Numbered from the stretch's first letter, positions 42,550 to 51,295 are shown. The stretch: 64,000 nt of DNA from Paenibacillus pabuli (GCF_023101145.1 NZ_CP073714.1:4092001-4156000); one strand, 5' to 3'. Numbers and translations are program-made. The notes: generated by a model not told the origin, from the letters alone.

Positions 42550-43437
42550 TTGCGAACTTATATGCTTCTCTTATTCTGTGCGGCGCTTTACGGAAGCAAC
42601 TTCGTATTCGGCTCACTCTTACTGAAGGAATTTCCTGCTATGCATCTTTCCGCATATCGCCTCGCCGTCTCTTCCGTGTTCCTGATGGGCTATCTGTTTT
42701 TGTCCAGACGTACCATACGGTTGACCACACGGGATATCCTTTACCTCATTCCGATTGCTTTGATTGGAATGTTACTACATCAGGTATCTTTCTTTACAGG
42801 ATTACAGACGGTTGATGCAACGACAGCTGCTCTCATATTATCGCTCTCTCCCATCTTCACTGCGATCCTAGCGCGAATCTTCTTAAAAGAATCATTCACT
42901 CTACGCATGGTGGTAGGATCACTGGTTGCACTTACTGGTGTATTTTTCGTAGTCAGCCAAGGTAAAGGATTACATCTATCTTTAACAGCAGGTATGGGAA
43001 TTATGTTTATTTGCATGCTCGCTTTCTCTGGTTCTACGATCCTGATGAGAAGACTCACGGAGAAAATGGATGCTATCCGAGCAACCACCTATTCAACGTT
43101 GCTGGGATGCCTGCTCGTATTTCCAGTCGCAGTATGGCACGAACCTAAAGAACAGAGCTCTCATTCCTTGGGATGGTGGATGCTTTTAATTGGTTCAGCT
43201 CTGCTCATTCAAGGCTTATGTGCAATCATTTGGAATAATCAAATTCAGAAAGTTGGCGCTGCCAAAGCATCCGTATTCCTGAATCTCCAACCTTTTGTCG
43301 TTATGGTACTTGGATATCTCATCCTAGGTAACCCAGTCACTTTTACACAAGTCGGTGGTTCCACCCTTATTGTAGGGGGCGTAATTCTCTCTACTCTACA
43401 GAAGATACCGAGATATAATTCATATAACAAGGTATAA
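42550..43437 (+). CDS. EamA-family (DMT) transporter
   Basis: 295 residues from TTG 42550 (GAAAGAAGG upstream). Ten membrane helices as two EamA repeats: AALYGSNFVFGSLLLKEFPA... ALILSLSPIFTAILARIFLKE in the first, and KASVFLNLQPFVVMVLGYLI in the second. Such proteins export metabolites or amino acids. Last gene of the XRE-cupin operon; a terminator follows. Confidence 0.88.
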   Translation: MRTYMLLLFCAALYGSNFVFGSLLLKEFPAMHLSAYRLAVSSVFLMGYLFLSRRTIRLTTRDILYLIPIALIGMLLHQVSFFTGLQTVDATTAALILSLSPIFTAILARIFLKESFTLRMVVGSLVALTGVFFVVSQGKGLHLSLTAGMGIMFICMLAFSGSTILMRRLTEKMDAIRATTYSTLLGCLLVFPVAVWHEPKEQSSHSLGWWMLLIGSALLIQGLCAIIWNNQIQKVGAAKASVFLNLQPFVVMVLGYLILGNPVTFTQVGGSTLIVGGVILSTLQKIPRYNSYNKV

Positions 43438-43530
43438 ACACCAATCACGCAGAAGGAATGATTCAATTTGATGATTTGTGTCCAGCCAGATCATAGTCGC
43501 GCCTACGGACCCTAACCACAAGCAAAACAA

Positions 43531-43559
43531 AAGCAACCGACTCATTGGATCGGTTGCTT
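43531..43559 (+). terminator. Terminator of the XRE-cupin-controlled operon
   Basis: AAGCAACCGA 43531-43540 / TCGGTTGCTT 43550-43559 followed by TCTTCATTTTT. Confidence 0.88.
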
Positions 43560-43723
43560 TCTTCATTTTTCTAAAAACTATAGTCTCCTGATATTCTGAA
43601 TTACATCCTGTCATTATGCTGATCATTATGATAGGTATTTTCATTATAATAATGTTCAAACTTTTTTTTCATTTTACTAATATACATAGACAAACTCCTC
43701 TCTAGAAGGTAGAGGTCCTTCTT

Positions 43724-43919
43724 TTACCATTCAACCTGAGCAAAACGCATGTCTTTATAGTAGAACTCTCCATCCTGTTCGGTAATCTCACGAAGAACTC
43801 TACACCGATTTCCCACTGTGATTACGTGTTTGCAGGGACATCTTAGTTACGACACTACCCGCACCAATGACACTTTCTTTGCCAATCGTGACTCCTGGTA
43901 GAATAACTGCATTTATTAG
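43724..43919 (-). pseudogene. Maltose O-acetyltransferase-like C-terminal remnant
   Basis: Hexapeptide-repeat segment LINAVILPGVTIGKESVIGA, GSVVTK; then, after two one-base shifts, VITVGNRCRVLREITEQDGE, FYYKDMRFAQVEW and a stop at 43724. This is the C-terminal third of a Maa/LacA-type acetyltransferase. The upstream part is replaced exactly at 43919 by a dispersed hairpin element, which suggests that the element inserted into, or marks a deletion of, this gene. Confidence 0.82.
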
Positions 43920-44050
43920 ATACATGTTTAATCGGTAAGCGGTACAATTTCGTGTCCTCAGCTCAGGACACGAAATTATACCGATAAAACAAAAAAGCCC
44001 TAAAATAGCGACTTTCAATGGGACTATGTTCTTGTCCCTTGACAAGTATG
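43915..44050 (-). repeat. Dispersed hairpin element, copy 9 (near complete)
   Basis: 19-bp inverted repeat 43940-43958 / 43965-43983 (CGGTACAATTTCGTGTCCT and its near complement, one bulge), A-tract and GCCCTAaaaTAGCGAC at 43990-44011, then TCAATGGGACTATGTTCTTG-TCCCTTGACAAG. It lies 3' of the minus-strand tetR gene and abuts the acetyltransferase remnant. Confidence 0.85.
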
Positions 44051-44148
44051 CCCTTTTATTTTCAACATCGTCCATCATTCGTTATGTAGCCAAATGTAAG
44101 TGTGTAACTTATGGTACTCCATTGTTCCTATATGACCAGTCTCGTTTC

Positions 44149-44742
44149 TCATCTGTATTTATCGCCATTTACGATGCAGCCCAGGCCGTTCATTACATAG
44201 AGACGAACAATGTCTACAAGCTCAACGGTTCGATCCCTTTCCTCGACATTTAACCAATAGTGCGCAGCGCCATAGATCGCTGAACCTGTCATGGCCGCCG
44301 CAATTTTTATATGATGCTTGTCCGCTCCATGGTGGGTATCCCCCTTCAAAAAAATGCTTTCTATAGCTTGCTGCAGCATTTTCTTTATTTTTTCATCAAC
44401 AAGCTTAGCCATCGAATTGGAATCTATTCTGCAGATCCGATAAAAATCTACGATGTATTGGTGCGTCAGCAAGATCAACTGGTCACATACTTCATCCGTA
44501 AACTCCTGTGCATTCGCCACATGCTCAGGAATCATCTCATGAAAAGCCTGTTCTGTGACTTCGTCAAGTAAAGCATATTTATCTTCAAAATGGGCATAAA
44601 AGGTGGCGCGGTTAATGGTTGCTTCTTGTGCGATATCTTTGATCGTGATTGCATCAAATCCCCTTCTCCGCAACAAATGTCTGAACGCTGTTCTAATTAA
44701 CTGTCGTGTTCGCAACACCCTCGGATCTTCCTGATTTACCAT
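44149..44742 (-). CDS. TetR/AcrR-family regulator
   Basis: 197 residues from ATG 44742 (AAGGAGATATAGTA). HTH TRQLIRTAFRHLLRRRGFDA, ITIKDIAQEATINRATFYAH at ~10-50, C-terminal TetR_C_8-like part. Divergent from a ketopantoate-reductase-like gene; dyads around GTTGC...GCAAC at 44782-44795 and 44854-44876 in between are candidate operators. Confidence 0.9.
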   Translation of the reverse strand: MVNQEDPRVLRTRQLIRTAFRHLLRRRGFDAITIKDIAQEATINRATFYAHFEDKYALLDEVTEQAFHEMIPEHVANAQEFTDEVCDQLILLTHQYIVDFYRICRIDSNSMAKLVDEKIKKMLQQAIESIFLKGDTHHGADKHHIKIAAAMTGSAIYGAAHYWLNVEERDRTVELVDIVRLYVMNGLGCIVNGDKYR

Positions 44743-44781
44743 TACTATATCTCCTTGTTTAAACATCAATTATCACAATGT

Positions 44782-44876
44782 GTTGCCTATGCAACTTTCC
44801 ACTAACTCTGCTGATTGAAATCATAAGCATGCGATATTATTATCTTATCAAACAGGTGTTGCTTAAACAACCTGTG
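44782..44876. promoter_or_regulatory. Divergent promoter region with two dyads
   Basis: GTTGCCTATGCAAC (44782-44795, perfect 5-bp arms) and ACAGGTGTTG...CAACCTGT (44853-44876). Both contain GTTGC-type half-sites, consistent with a TetR operator pair. Confidence 0.5.
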
Positions 44877-44903
44877 AATAATTCTTTGAAAGGAAGGATC
44901 ATA

Positions 44904-45797
44904 TTGAACACCAGACCACATAGACTTTTGATATTTGGCGCCGGGGTGATTGGCAGTGTATATGCACTCCGATTCGCACAGTCGGGACTGGACGTCACTA
45001 TACTTGCACGAGGAAAGAGACTAGAGGCGCTGAAAAGGGACGGACTGAAATACAACGATAATGGAACGATAAAGCAAATATCGATCAAGACGATAGAAAA
45101 GCTTAATAACGACGACATTTATGATTTCATTTTAGTCCCAGTCCGATATGATCAGGCCGAATCTGCCCTGTCTGCGCTCAAGCATAATCGGAGTAGAACC
45201 ATCGTTACCTTGACCAACACCGTTGGATATGATTCTTGGCTTGAAATCGTGGGAGATCGCTTACTTCCGGGATTCCCTGGCGCCGGTGGAGACATCAAAG
45301 AAGATGTTCTATACGCCCAATTCGGTTCCGAAAAACATCAAGGAACGATTTTTGGTGAAATAAATGGACTGACGACCGAGAGAGTGAAAGAGCTTGCCCA
45401 AATATTTGAATCGGTGGATTTGCATGTTGAAATCCAAAAAGACATTCAAGCATTCCATATTTCGCATACTGCGCTCGCGATCGTCAACAAGCATTTCTAT
45501 ACGAATGACGGAATGGTGGATATAGATACAGCAAGAAGTGTAAGCACTTTATGCAAGATCGCCGCAGATATTAAACAAAACATTCATCTGGTAAAGCAAG
45601 CCGGAATTCCGGTAATCCCACCCGAAACGAAGGAAATGGGAGAATTGCCTGACAACGATATTATTTCTCGTTACCGTCAGATGCTTAGCAATGACTTCAT
45701 AATTGATGTAAAGCTTGGGAACCACGCTAACAGCCAAAAAGCAGAAATAATGTTATTAGACGAGATGTTTCATAAAATGATATCCTCCCGGCGATAA
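44904..45797 (+). CDS. Ketopantoate reductase family protein (ApbA/PanE-like)
   Basis: 297 residues from TTG 44904, chosen because AAGGAAGG lies 6 bases upstream and the Rossmann motif RLLIFGAGVIGSVYALRFAQ then falls at the N-terminus as in the family. ApbA N-domain continues LARGKRLEALKRDGL; the C-terminal helical domain has the Lys/Asn region ISHTALAIVNKHFYTND. Housekeeping PanE would have NxxxN/K pattern that is only partly visible, so it may act on another 2-ketoacid. Regulated by the divergent TetR (inference). Confidence 0.85.
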   Translation: MNTRPHRLLIFGAGVIGSVYALRFAQSGLDVTILARGKRLEALKRDGLKYNDNGTIKQISIKTIEKLNNDDIYDFILVPVRYDQAESALSALKHNRSRTIVTLTNTVGYDSWLEIVGDRLLPGFPGAGGDIKEDVLYAQFGSEKHQGTIFGEINGLTTERVKELAQIFESVDLHVEIQKDIQAFHISHTALAIVNKHFYTNDGMVDIDTARSVSTLCKIAADIKQNIHLVKQAGIPVIPPETKEMGELPDNDIISRYRQMLSNDFIIDVKLGNHANSQKAEIMLLDEMFHKMISSRR

Positions 45798-45842
45798 CAT
45801 CTCATAGGCCTCGTGTTAAATCGCTCTGTAAAAAAAGAAAGG

Positions 45843-45886
45843 CTCGCACAGGCAGGATATTTATACTTCCTGCCCAATACGAGCGT
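45843..45886 (-). terminator. Compound hairpin between convergent genes
   Basis: Outer GCTCG/CGAGC and inner GGCAGGA/TCCTGCC pairs; on the minus strand the hairpin is followed by CTTTCTTTTTTT, so it terminates the FBPase remnant. Confidence 0.75.
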
Positions 45887-45941
45887 CTACGTCAAATTGC
45901 ACTCAAACGGTTGATCCGGGTGTGTACTTTTAGCAATCGTT

Positions 45942-47271
45942 TCATTTCATGTAGCGATATTCTAGTAGATCCTTCAAATTCGAGATTTTCTGCAGCAGCT
46001 TCTCCCCAACATTGGTTTCCTTCACCAGTTTCCGTTCCAGTTCTTTATCCACCAGTCTTTTTACAGACAATACGTCCGTTCCGTTACATAACACATCTTC
46101 TTTTGAATTGAATTTCTGATGGGTGACGAGCTGCATCTTCAATCTGCATTTCTTCCATATTTCCTTCTTCATCCAAAGGTATACAGCCGTGGATTAACAA
46201 ATTCCCGTTGTATTTTAAATAAAGGCTGCCCTTTTTCATAAGAAAATTCATATGTCTGGCCCTCTTTTCGGAATGCTGAACGGAGAACAGTAGCTTTTCC
46301 ATCACCTGCTGTTCTTCTTCCAGCAATTGTTCAGGCTGCTTCGGATTTACGGTTCTGAAACAGGTGCTTTCCAGCGGGTACGTTTTTCTGCCGATTTTGA
46401 TTTCATTTCTGTCGTAATCAATCTGCTTAAGCAAAAGCCTATCCGACATATTAAAGTATGGGCGTCTCTTGATAATCGGGATTTCAAGCTTAAACTGGAT
46501 CATGGCAATAGCCTGATGAATTTTGGTAATCTGCAGGATTTCCTGCTCCGAACCGTTATGGTCGGACTGCAGCTTTGGTCTGAAGGCCGGATTGTCATCA
46601 TAATATTTCTCCGCCAAGTTTAGCAGTGGGCGAAGATTGATTCCGTATACGTCTTCGATGATGTCCAGATTGTCGTATCTGGCGCAGATCCGGATAATAT
46701 TTGCAAGGCAGACCAGGGAACCCGCATAAGCGCCGATCCACAGGACATCATGGTTCCCCCACTGAATGTCTACAGAATGGTAGTTGATTAGCGTGTCCAT
46801 AATTTTATCGGGGTACGGCCCCCGGTCATAAATATCGCCAACCACATGAAGATGGTCAACTACCAGACGCTGAGTCGTATAAGCAAGGCCGATAATGAGC
46901 TTGTCCGCCTGGCCCAAGGATATAATTTGCCGATATATTTCCTCGTAATAAGGATCCTTATTGTTGGTCAGATCCGTCTTGTATAGAAGCTCTTCTACAA
47001 TATATACATACTGCTCTGGCAGAGCTTTACGCAATTTCGAGCGCGTATACTTGGAAGAGGAATAAGAAATAAGCTTAAGCATGCGTTCAATCGTTTGTCT
47101 ATACACTGGTTCAAAGCTTGCTTATTGCACAGGTCCCCTAATTCTTTGATTTTCTCTTTGACGGTACCTGAATCGTTTCTTAGTACATGCTGAAAAGCCT
47201 GGTACTCCCCATGCAAATCACTGACAAAATGCTCGGTTCCCTTCGGGAGATTGGAGATCACTTCAAGGTTT
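45942..47271 (-). pseudogene. fbp: Class III fructose-1,6-bisphosphatase, two internal deletions
   Basis: Pieces of a ~640-670-residue Firmicutes Fbp: (1) LNLEVISNLPKGTEHFVSDL-HGEYQAFQHVLRN without a start, fused to the VOC stop; (2) in another frame YRQTIERMLKLISYSSSKYT-RSKLRKALPEQ, HVVGDIYDRGPYPDKIMDTL, IQWGNHDVLWIGAYAGS (metal site) to LLIHGCIPLDEEGNMEEMQ; (3) in a third frame MQLVTHQKFNSKEDVLCNGT to the natural C-terminus LKDLLEYRYMK. About 50 residues are missing between 1 and 2 and over 150 between 2 and 3. It cannot make a working enzyme. Confidence 0.88.
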
Positions 47272-47665
47272 AGAGTACTTGCGCTATCTCCCAAATATGC
47301 CCGTCGGGATCGGCAAAACAAGCCGTCCGCCGCCCCCAAGGACGTGTTATTGGTCCATTTAACAATGTAACGCCTCGCATTTCCAACTCATTGCATACCT
47401 GGTCAACATCGACCACTTGGATTGTAAACAGGAACCTTGCACCATCTTCGACACGACCAAACTGAGCCGGATCAATCAACTCTCGGGCATTCGATTGATT
47501 TAAGAGATTTATACATGTATTTCCGTAATCAAATACAGCGCAATTTTCGTCTTCGTACTGGATTAATAGTTGAAACGACTCTTGGTAAAATGTCTTTGAC
47601 CGCTGCAGATCTTCCACAAATAATGTGATTTCGGTAATATTATTCGTCCAGCCAGTTATACCCAT
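47270..47665 (-). CDS. VOC-family (glyoxalase/bleomycin-resistance-like) protein
   Basis: 131 residues. N-terminal betaalphabetabetabeta unit TEITLFVEDLQRSKTFYQES, second unit RFLFTIQVVDVDQVCNELEM and the C-terminal ACFADPDGHIWEIAQVL with the metal-ligand Glu. GGAGCGGATGTAG before ATG. Function unspecified: could be a resistance protein or an isomerase. Intact, although it abuts the fbp remnant at its stop codon. Confidence 0.9.
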   Translation of the reverse strand: MGITGWTNNITEITLFVEDLQRSKTFYQESFQLLIQYEDENCAVFDYGNTCINLLNQSNARELIDPAQFGRVEDGARFLFTIQVVDVDQVCNELEMRGVTLLNGPITRPWGRRTACFADPDGHIWEIAQVL

Positions 47666-47817
47666 CTACATCCGCTCCTATTATTTATTAGTAAACTCCC
47701 GTAATCATTCCGGCCTTTCGCTTATTCGTTCATTCTACTCTACATCCTGTAACTCAATTCGTTTGGTTGGAATTTTCTGTTTGCAATATGTGTTTTCGAC
47801 GTTCTTATTCTACTAAC

Positions 47818-48014
47818 CTGCCCATTAGCTTAATTAATTAACGAACAAAGATCGATTAGAAATATGCCCAATCAGCAATGTCACAATGTTCTTGTCCATT
47901 TCGGCAATCGGTACAAGTTCTTGTCCTCGGCTTGGGACAAGAACTTGGTTCCCTAAAACAAAAAGTCGCTATAATGTCGACTTTGAATGGAATATTTATC
48001 TGGTCCCGCGACAC
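47818..48014 (-). repeat. Dispersed hairpin element, copy 10 (longest, all modules)
   Basis: Modules in order: CCTGCCCATTAGCTTAATTA; CGATTAGAAATATGCCCAAT; CACAATGTTCTTGTCC; inverted repeat CAAGTTCTTGTCC 47914-47926 / GGACAAGAACTTG 47935-47947; ACAAAAAGTCGCTataatGTCGACTT core with decayed stem; GAATGGAATATTTATCTGGTCCCGCGACAC in worn form. It shows that the palindromes at 39113 and the core copies belong to one composite element of about 200 bases. Confidence 0.8.
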
Positions 48015-48212
48015 TTATCCGCTTCATTTTGATTTCCACACCTGTTTACTATGTATTCAACTTCAAATCATATACACTTAACTTCCTTATCAAGAAAAAA
48101 GGAAACGAAAAAACGCCCCCTATGGCGGAGCGTATTTTCTTACCACATGGAACTTGAATGTAACCATTACGCTTGTTCGAATAAAGATATCTACCACTAA
48201 TTCTTATATTAA

Positions 48213-48782
48213 AACACATCCAGCTTCGCTAACTTCGCTGAAACCGTTGGTTCTATTTTAAAAACGAATTGGGGTAGCGCCACTTTCAATCATCTAGTGA
48301 ATAATGCCGGTCATGGAGAAATGATCTGCTTCACCGAAACAACAGAGGCTCAATTCGATAGCTTATTCAATGTGCATGTAAAGGGCGTGTTTTTCTTGAC
48401 TCAAGCCCTACTGCCGCTTCTTGCAGATGGTGGTCGTATCGTTAATTTCTCAACAGGTCTTACTCGTGTTTCTTATCCCGGCTTCTCGGCTTACTCTGCA
48501 GCTAAGGGTGCTGTAGAAATTCTAACCATCTATATGGCAAAAGAACTGGGCCACCGCGGTATCACCGTTAATACCATTGCACCGGGTGCAATTGAAACCG
48601 ATTTTTTAGGCGGCGCTGTACGTGACACGCCAGCTTACAATAATGCGTTTGCTTCGATGGTTACTCTTGGACGTGTTGGTGTGCCTGACAACATTGGTCC
48701 CGCTGTTGCCAGTCTACTTGATCCCGACAACCGCTGGGTTAATGCACAGAGAATCGAGATCTCCGGTGGTCAAAACATTTGA
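48213..48782 (+). pseudogene. Short-chain dehydrogenase, 5'-truncated
   Basis: The frame opens after a TAA at 48210 and reads TSSFANFAETVGSILKTNWG, then NNAGHGEMICFTETTEAQFD, catalytic Ser (NFSTGLTRVSYPG) and YSAAKGAVEILTIYMAKEL (Tyr/Lys), to the C-terminus NAQRIEISGGQNI. The N-terminal Rossmann half with the TGxxxGxG cofactor motif is absent and there is no start with a ribosome binding site, so the gene is inactive. Confidence 0.85.
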
Positions 48783-48850
48783 TTTTTCGGAGGAAAACAA
48801 TTTTATGTTAATTCGGTTTAGTTACGCAATATGATTTCCAAAACGCAACT

Positions 48851-48905
48851 ATTTAGATGATAATCTAATCATAAATGACACAATATTCTTGTTCCTCTTC
48901 ATGGG
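48851..48905 (-). repeat. Dispersed hairpin element, copy 11a (left module)
   Basis: ATTTAGATGATAATCTAATC and AATGACACAATATTCTTGTTCC: the palindromic TAGAT module and the 'gttcttgtcc' arm in diverged form. Confidence 0.55.
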
Positions 48906-48922
48906 AGGGTATAAACATATAC

Positions 48923-48960
48923 AGCCGATCACAATGATCGGCTACTTTCTTTGTTTTACA
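48923..48960 (+). terminator. Hairpin terminator
   Basis: AGCCGATCA-caa-TGATCGGCT stem (48923-48943) followed by ACTTTCTTTGTTTT; terminates the truncated SDR transcript. Confidence 0.8.
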
Positions 48961-48964
48961 CCGC

Positions 48965-49110
48965 TAGCGTTTGGATTAGCTTAATCAGATAACGAGAACC
49001 GATTGCCTAAACGAAGCACGTTCTTCTCCTAGGGTCAGAAACTTGTTCTTATAAAACAAAAAAAGCCGCAATTTGCGACTTTCAAAGTAAATACGTTCTT
49101 ATCCCTCTGC
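48965..49110 (-). repeat. Dispersed hairpin element, copy 11b
   Basis: TTAGCTTAATCAGATAACGAG, CCGATTGCCTAAACG, A-tract plus GCCGCAatttTGCGAC stem at about 49056-49079, and TTCAAAGTAAATACGTTCTT-ATCCC. It overlaps the 3' end of the flavohemoprotein remnant; the stem uses a different base-pair composition but is still paired. Confidence 0.75.
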
Positions 49111-49525
49111 AACCTCTTTCTAGTCCTCGCCTAACAAAGCCAGCTTTTTTTGATGGAACTACGGTTTGTAGCCACTTCAAATCAATTCGCCCCTCCAAGT
49201 CGTAGTTGCGAGTTTCCCGATCAAACGGAGTTGGGGACGAGTAACATACTATTGCCTTGACATTATGATGTTTCTTCTCCATTTCAAGTAGATGTTCCTT
49301 AAAGACATGTGTCCCACTGTTAGCAGTGGCGTGGATAAAGATCACTTGCTGATCCGGTTTTTCTTTGACAACGGTGTTTAACATACTCAAAACCGGCGTA
49401 ATTCCAATTCCTCCACTGATAAAGACAAGGGGGATATCCGTAGTTGTCATTATAAAATCACCAGCTGGAGCGGAGAATTCTAATGTATTACCCACTTGAA
49501 CTTGTTCATGCAAGTAATTGGATAC
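49082..49525 (-). pseudogene. Flavohemoprotein-like FAD/NAD reductase fragment
   Basis: VSNYLHEQVQVGNTLEFSAP-AGDFIM (FAD-domain end) and IPLVFISGGIGITPVLSMLN (NAD-domain GGxGxTP motif), VIFIHATANSGTHVFKEHL, continuing to LKWLQTVVPSKKAG. This is the middle of an Hmp-type reductase module. The globin domain and FAD N-terminus are missing upstream, and the last strand with CGP motif is missing: downstream of AGF the frame runs into the dispersed element (GLERGCRGIRTYLL). Truncated at both ends, thus a remnant. Confidence 0.82.
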
Positions 49526-49762
49526 TATCCAATAGTTTAGAACAACTTATGATATATTCCAATTGAACCTCTCCTCTGTCCGTATAAAACTTTTTATGTA
49601 CTCTAAAAATATTGTACCTTTAAAATGTTATTTCTTTGTTAAGCGCATCTTGTATGCTTTACATACATATCTTCCCCTTCAAGGGTCCCGCTTCACTTGC
49701 GGCTGATTATCGTTTGAAAAACTCAAAGCAAACAAAGAAATTTTTCAGTGCAATGAAGAAAA

Positions 49763-49793
49763 ACCGACCACTTTTTCATGGCCGGCTCTTCTT
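49763..49793 (-). terminator. Terminator of the MFS gene
   Basis: Minus strand GCCGGCCA-tgaaaaag-TGGTCGGT (G-U pairs) followed by TTTTCTTC, about 30 bases after the MFS stop. Confidence 0.7.
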
Positions 49794-49820
49794 CGTTAAA
49801 TCCTTATGGATATCGCGATA

Positions 49821-51071
49821 TTATGTCTCTACAACAGTATGTACGTTATCCGGGGCTTTTTGGCTCATGATCGGCACCATGACCAGTGCGCCAAGAAAAA
49901 ATAATAATCCTGCTCCCCCATAGATTGTACTCAGCGAAAAGGTACTCTTTAACGCGCCTGCGAAGGACATGGAAATGACCATCATGCCAACGAACATCGG
50001 ATTCAGAACCCCATTCACCCGACCGACAATGGAAGCATGTGACCATTTCAAAATCATTGTGCTAATTCCAATATGGATACATGGGAACACAAGCCCGTTC
50101 AGAAATTGAACGGTCAGGGTGACCGGGACGCTTGTCGAATACCCTACAATTACTGTGCAGACCGCGCCTGCGATCATGCCTATCGCAAGAAGAACCTGGG
50201 GTCGAACCCGTTTCGCGAAGACAGCTATGATTCCACCACCAATCAGCATGGCCGTGCCATTCACCATCAGCAGATATTGTAGGAACTCCTCACTCTTGCC
50301 CAGCCGCTCCGTTACGATAAACAGGTTGAGAGCCTGGGCGACTCCCACAGCGAGTCCCGCGAGAATAAACGCAAGTCCGAGCATTCGCAACACTTGGCTT
50401 TGCCAGACATAGCGGAAACCTTCAATGATTTCTTTACGGAACTGCCCTTTTACAGCGGCCGTTTGAGCTTTTATATTATCCTCTGGCAGACGAATAAGAA
50501 CGAGAGCAGAGAACAGAAAAGCCAAGCCCATGACAGCGATCGATATTTCAAGCCCAAACGTGCTGTAAACGAAGGTTCCGAGCATAGGACCAAGCACCAT
50601 GAAGATGGCCATCAGCGATTGGAATAGAGCCATCCCTTGCTGGAGCTGTTCTTCGGGTACATGATACTTAAACAAACGCATACTTGAAGGTTGAGAGAAC
50701 TGCGAAAGAATAGCCGAGATGAATGCGACAAGGTAAACGGAATGCCAAGAACCGTAATGTATGGTCAGAAGTACTACAAATACCGATACTGCGGATAATA
50801 AATCGCACCAGATCATCGTTCGCTTCGGCCGCCAGCGGTCGGCAAATGTACCTCCGATGAACGAAAAAACAAAAATTGGTGCGAATTCGGCTACGCTGAT
50901 TAGCGAAATGGCGTATGGATCATTGTTTGTTCTATCCGCAACGTACAGGAGAATAGCGAAATTGCGTACCCAAATGCCAACCTGCAGGAGCACGCTTGAT
51001 AATAAAATCGTCTGCAGGAACCGATTGCGAAACATGTTTGGTACATTCGTGTTTTTCTCGTGCCTATTCAA
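49821..51071 (-). CDS. MFS transporter (MFS_3 / MefA-like)
   Basis: 416 residues from TTG 51071: GGAGG ends 9 bases upstream, whereas the TTG at 51080 would touch it. Twelve helices; motif GGTFADRWRPKRTMIWCDLL between helices 2 and 3 and ASIVGRVNGVLNPMFVGMMV in the second half are typical of the macrolide-efflux/enterobactin-exporter group. Probably a drug or siderophore exporter; substrate unknown. Monocistronic. Confidence 0.88.
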   Translation of the reverse strand: MNRHEKNTNVPNMFRNRFLQTILLSSVLLQVGIWVRNFAILLYVADRTNNDPYAISLISVAEFAPIFVFSFIGGTFADRWRPKRTMIWCDLLSAVSVFVVLLTIHYGSWHSVYLVAFISAILSQFSQPSSMRLFKYHVPEEQLQQGMALFQSLMAIFMVLGPMLGTFVYSTFGLEISIAVMGLAFLFSALVLIRLPEDNIKAQTAAVKGQFRKEIIEGFRYVWQSQVLRMLGLAFILAGLAVGVAQALNLFIVTERLGKSEEFLQYLLMVNGTAMLIGGGIIAVFAKRVRPQVLLAIGMIAGAVCTVIVGYSTSVPVTLTVQFLNGLVFPCIHIGISTMILKWSHASIVGRVNGVLNPMFVGMMVISMSFAGALKSTFSLSTIYGGAGLLFFLGALVMVPIMSQKAPDNVHTVVET

Positions 51072-51242
51072 CCTTTTCAACCTCCAATTTGTCCAAAAAT
51101 ATTCCCATTTCGAGTAAGATATGACTCTCCTTTCAATTCCTTATTATACGGACTTCCTCATCGTTCACCTCATACTAAAGACTGAATTTTCAGAGTGCGT
51201 GTCCCAAAACTAACCTTTTCCTGCCGGGCTCCAACCCGCTCT

Positions 51243-51295
51243 TCAAAACAAAAAAGCCCTTGAATATCAAGGACTTGACCAATGGACATAAACGT
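51243..51295 (-). repeat. Dispersed hairpin element, copy 12 (core)
   Basis: ACAAAAAAGCCCTTGAatatTCAAGGACTTGACCAATGGACAT in pieces: A-tract, stem CCTTGA/TCAAGG (different sequence, paired) and CAATGGACAT. 3' of the NAD-binding pseudogene on the minus strand. Confidence 0.7.

Noticed and set aside
47878..48081. 67-codon plus-strand frame
   Set aside because: Lies entirely in dispersed element copy 10; the Cys/Val-rich sequence is the translation of the inverted repeats.
4001..49110. Dispersed element as a CRISPR array or riboswitch
   Set aside because: Copies are single and scattered, no regular spacers; they lie 3' of genes rather than in 5' leaders, and no known riboswitch core is recognisable.
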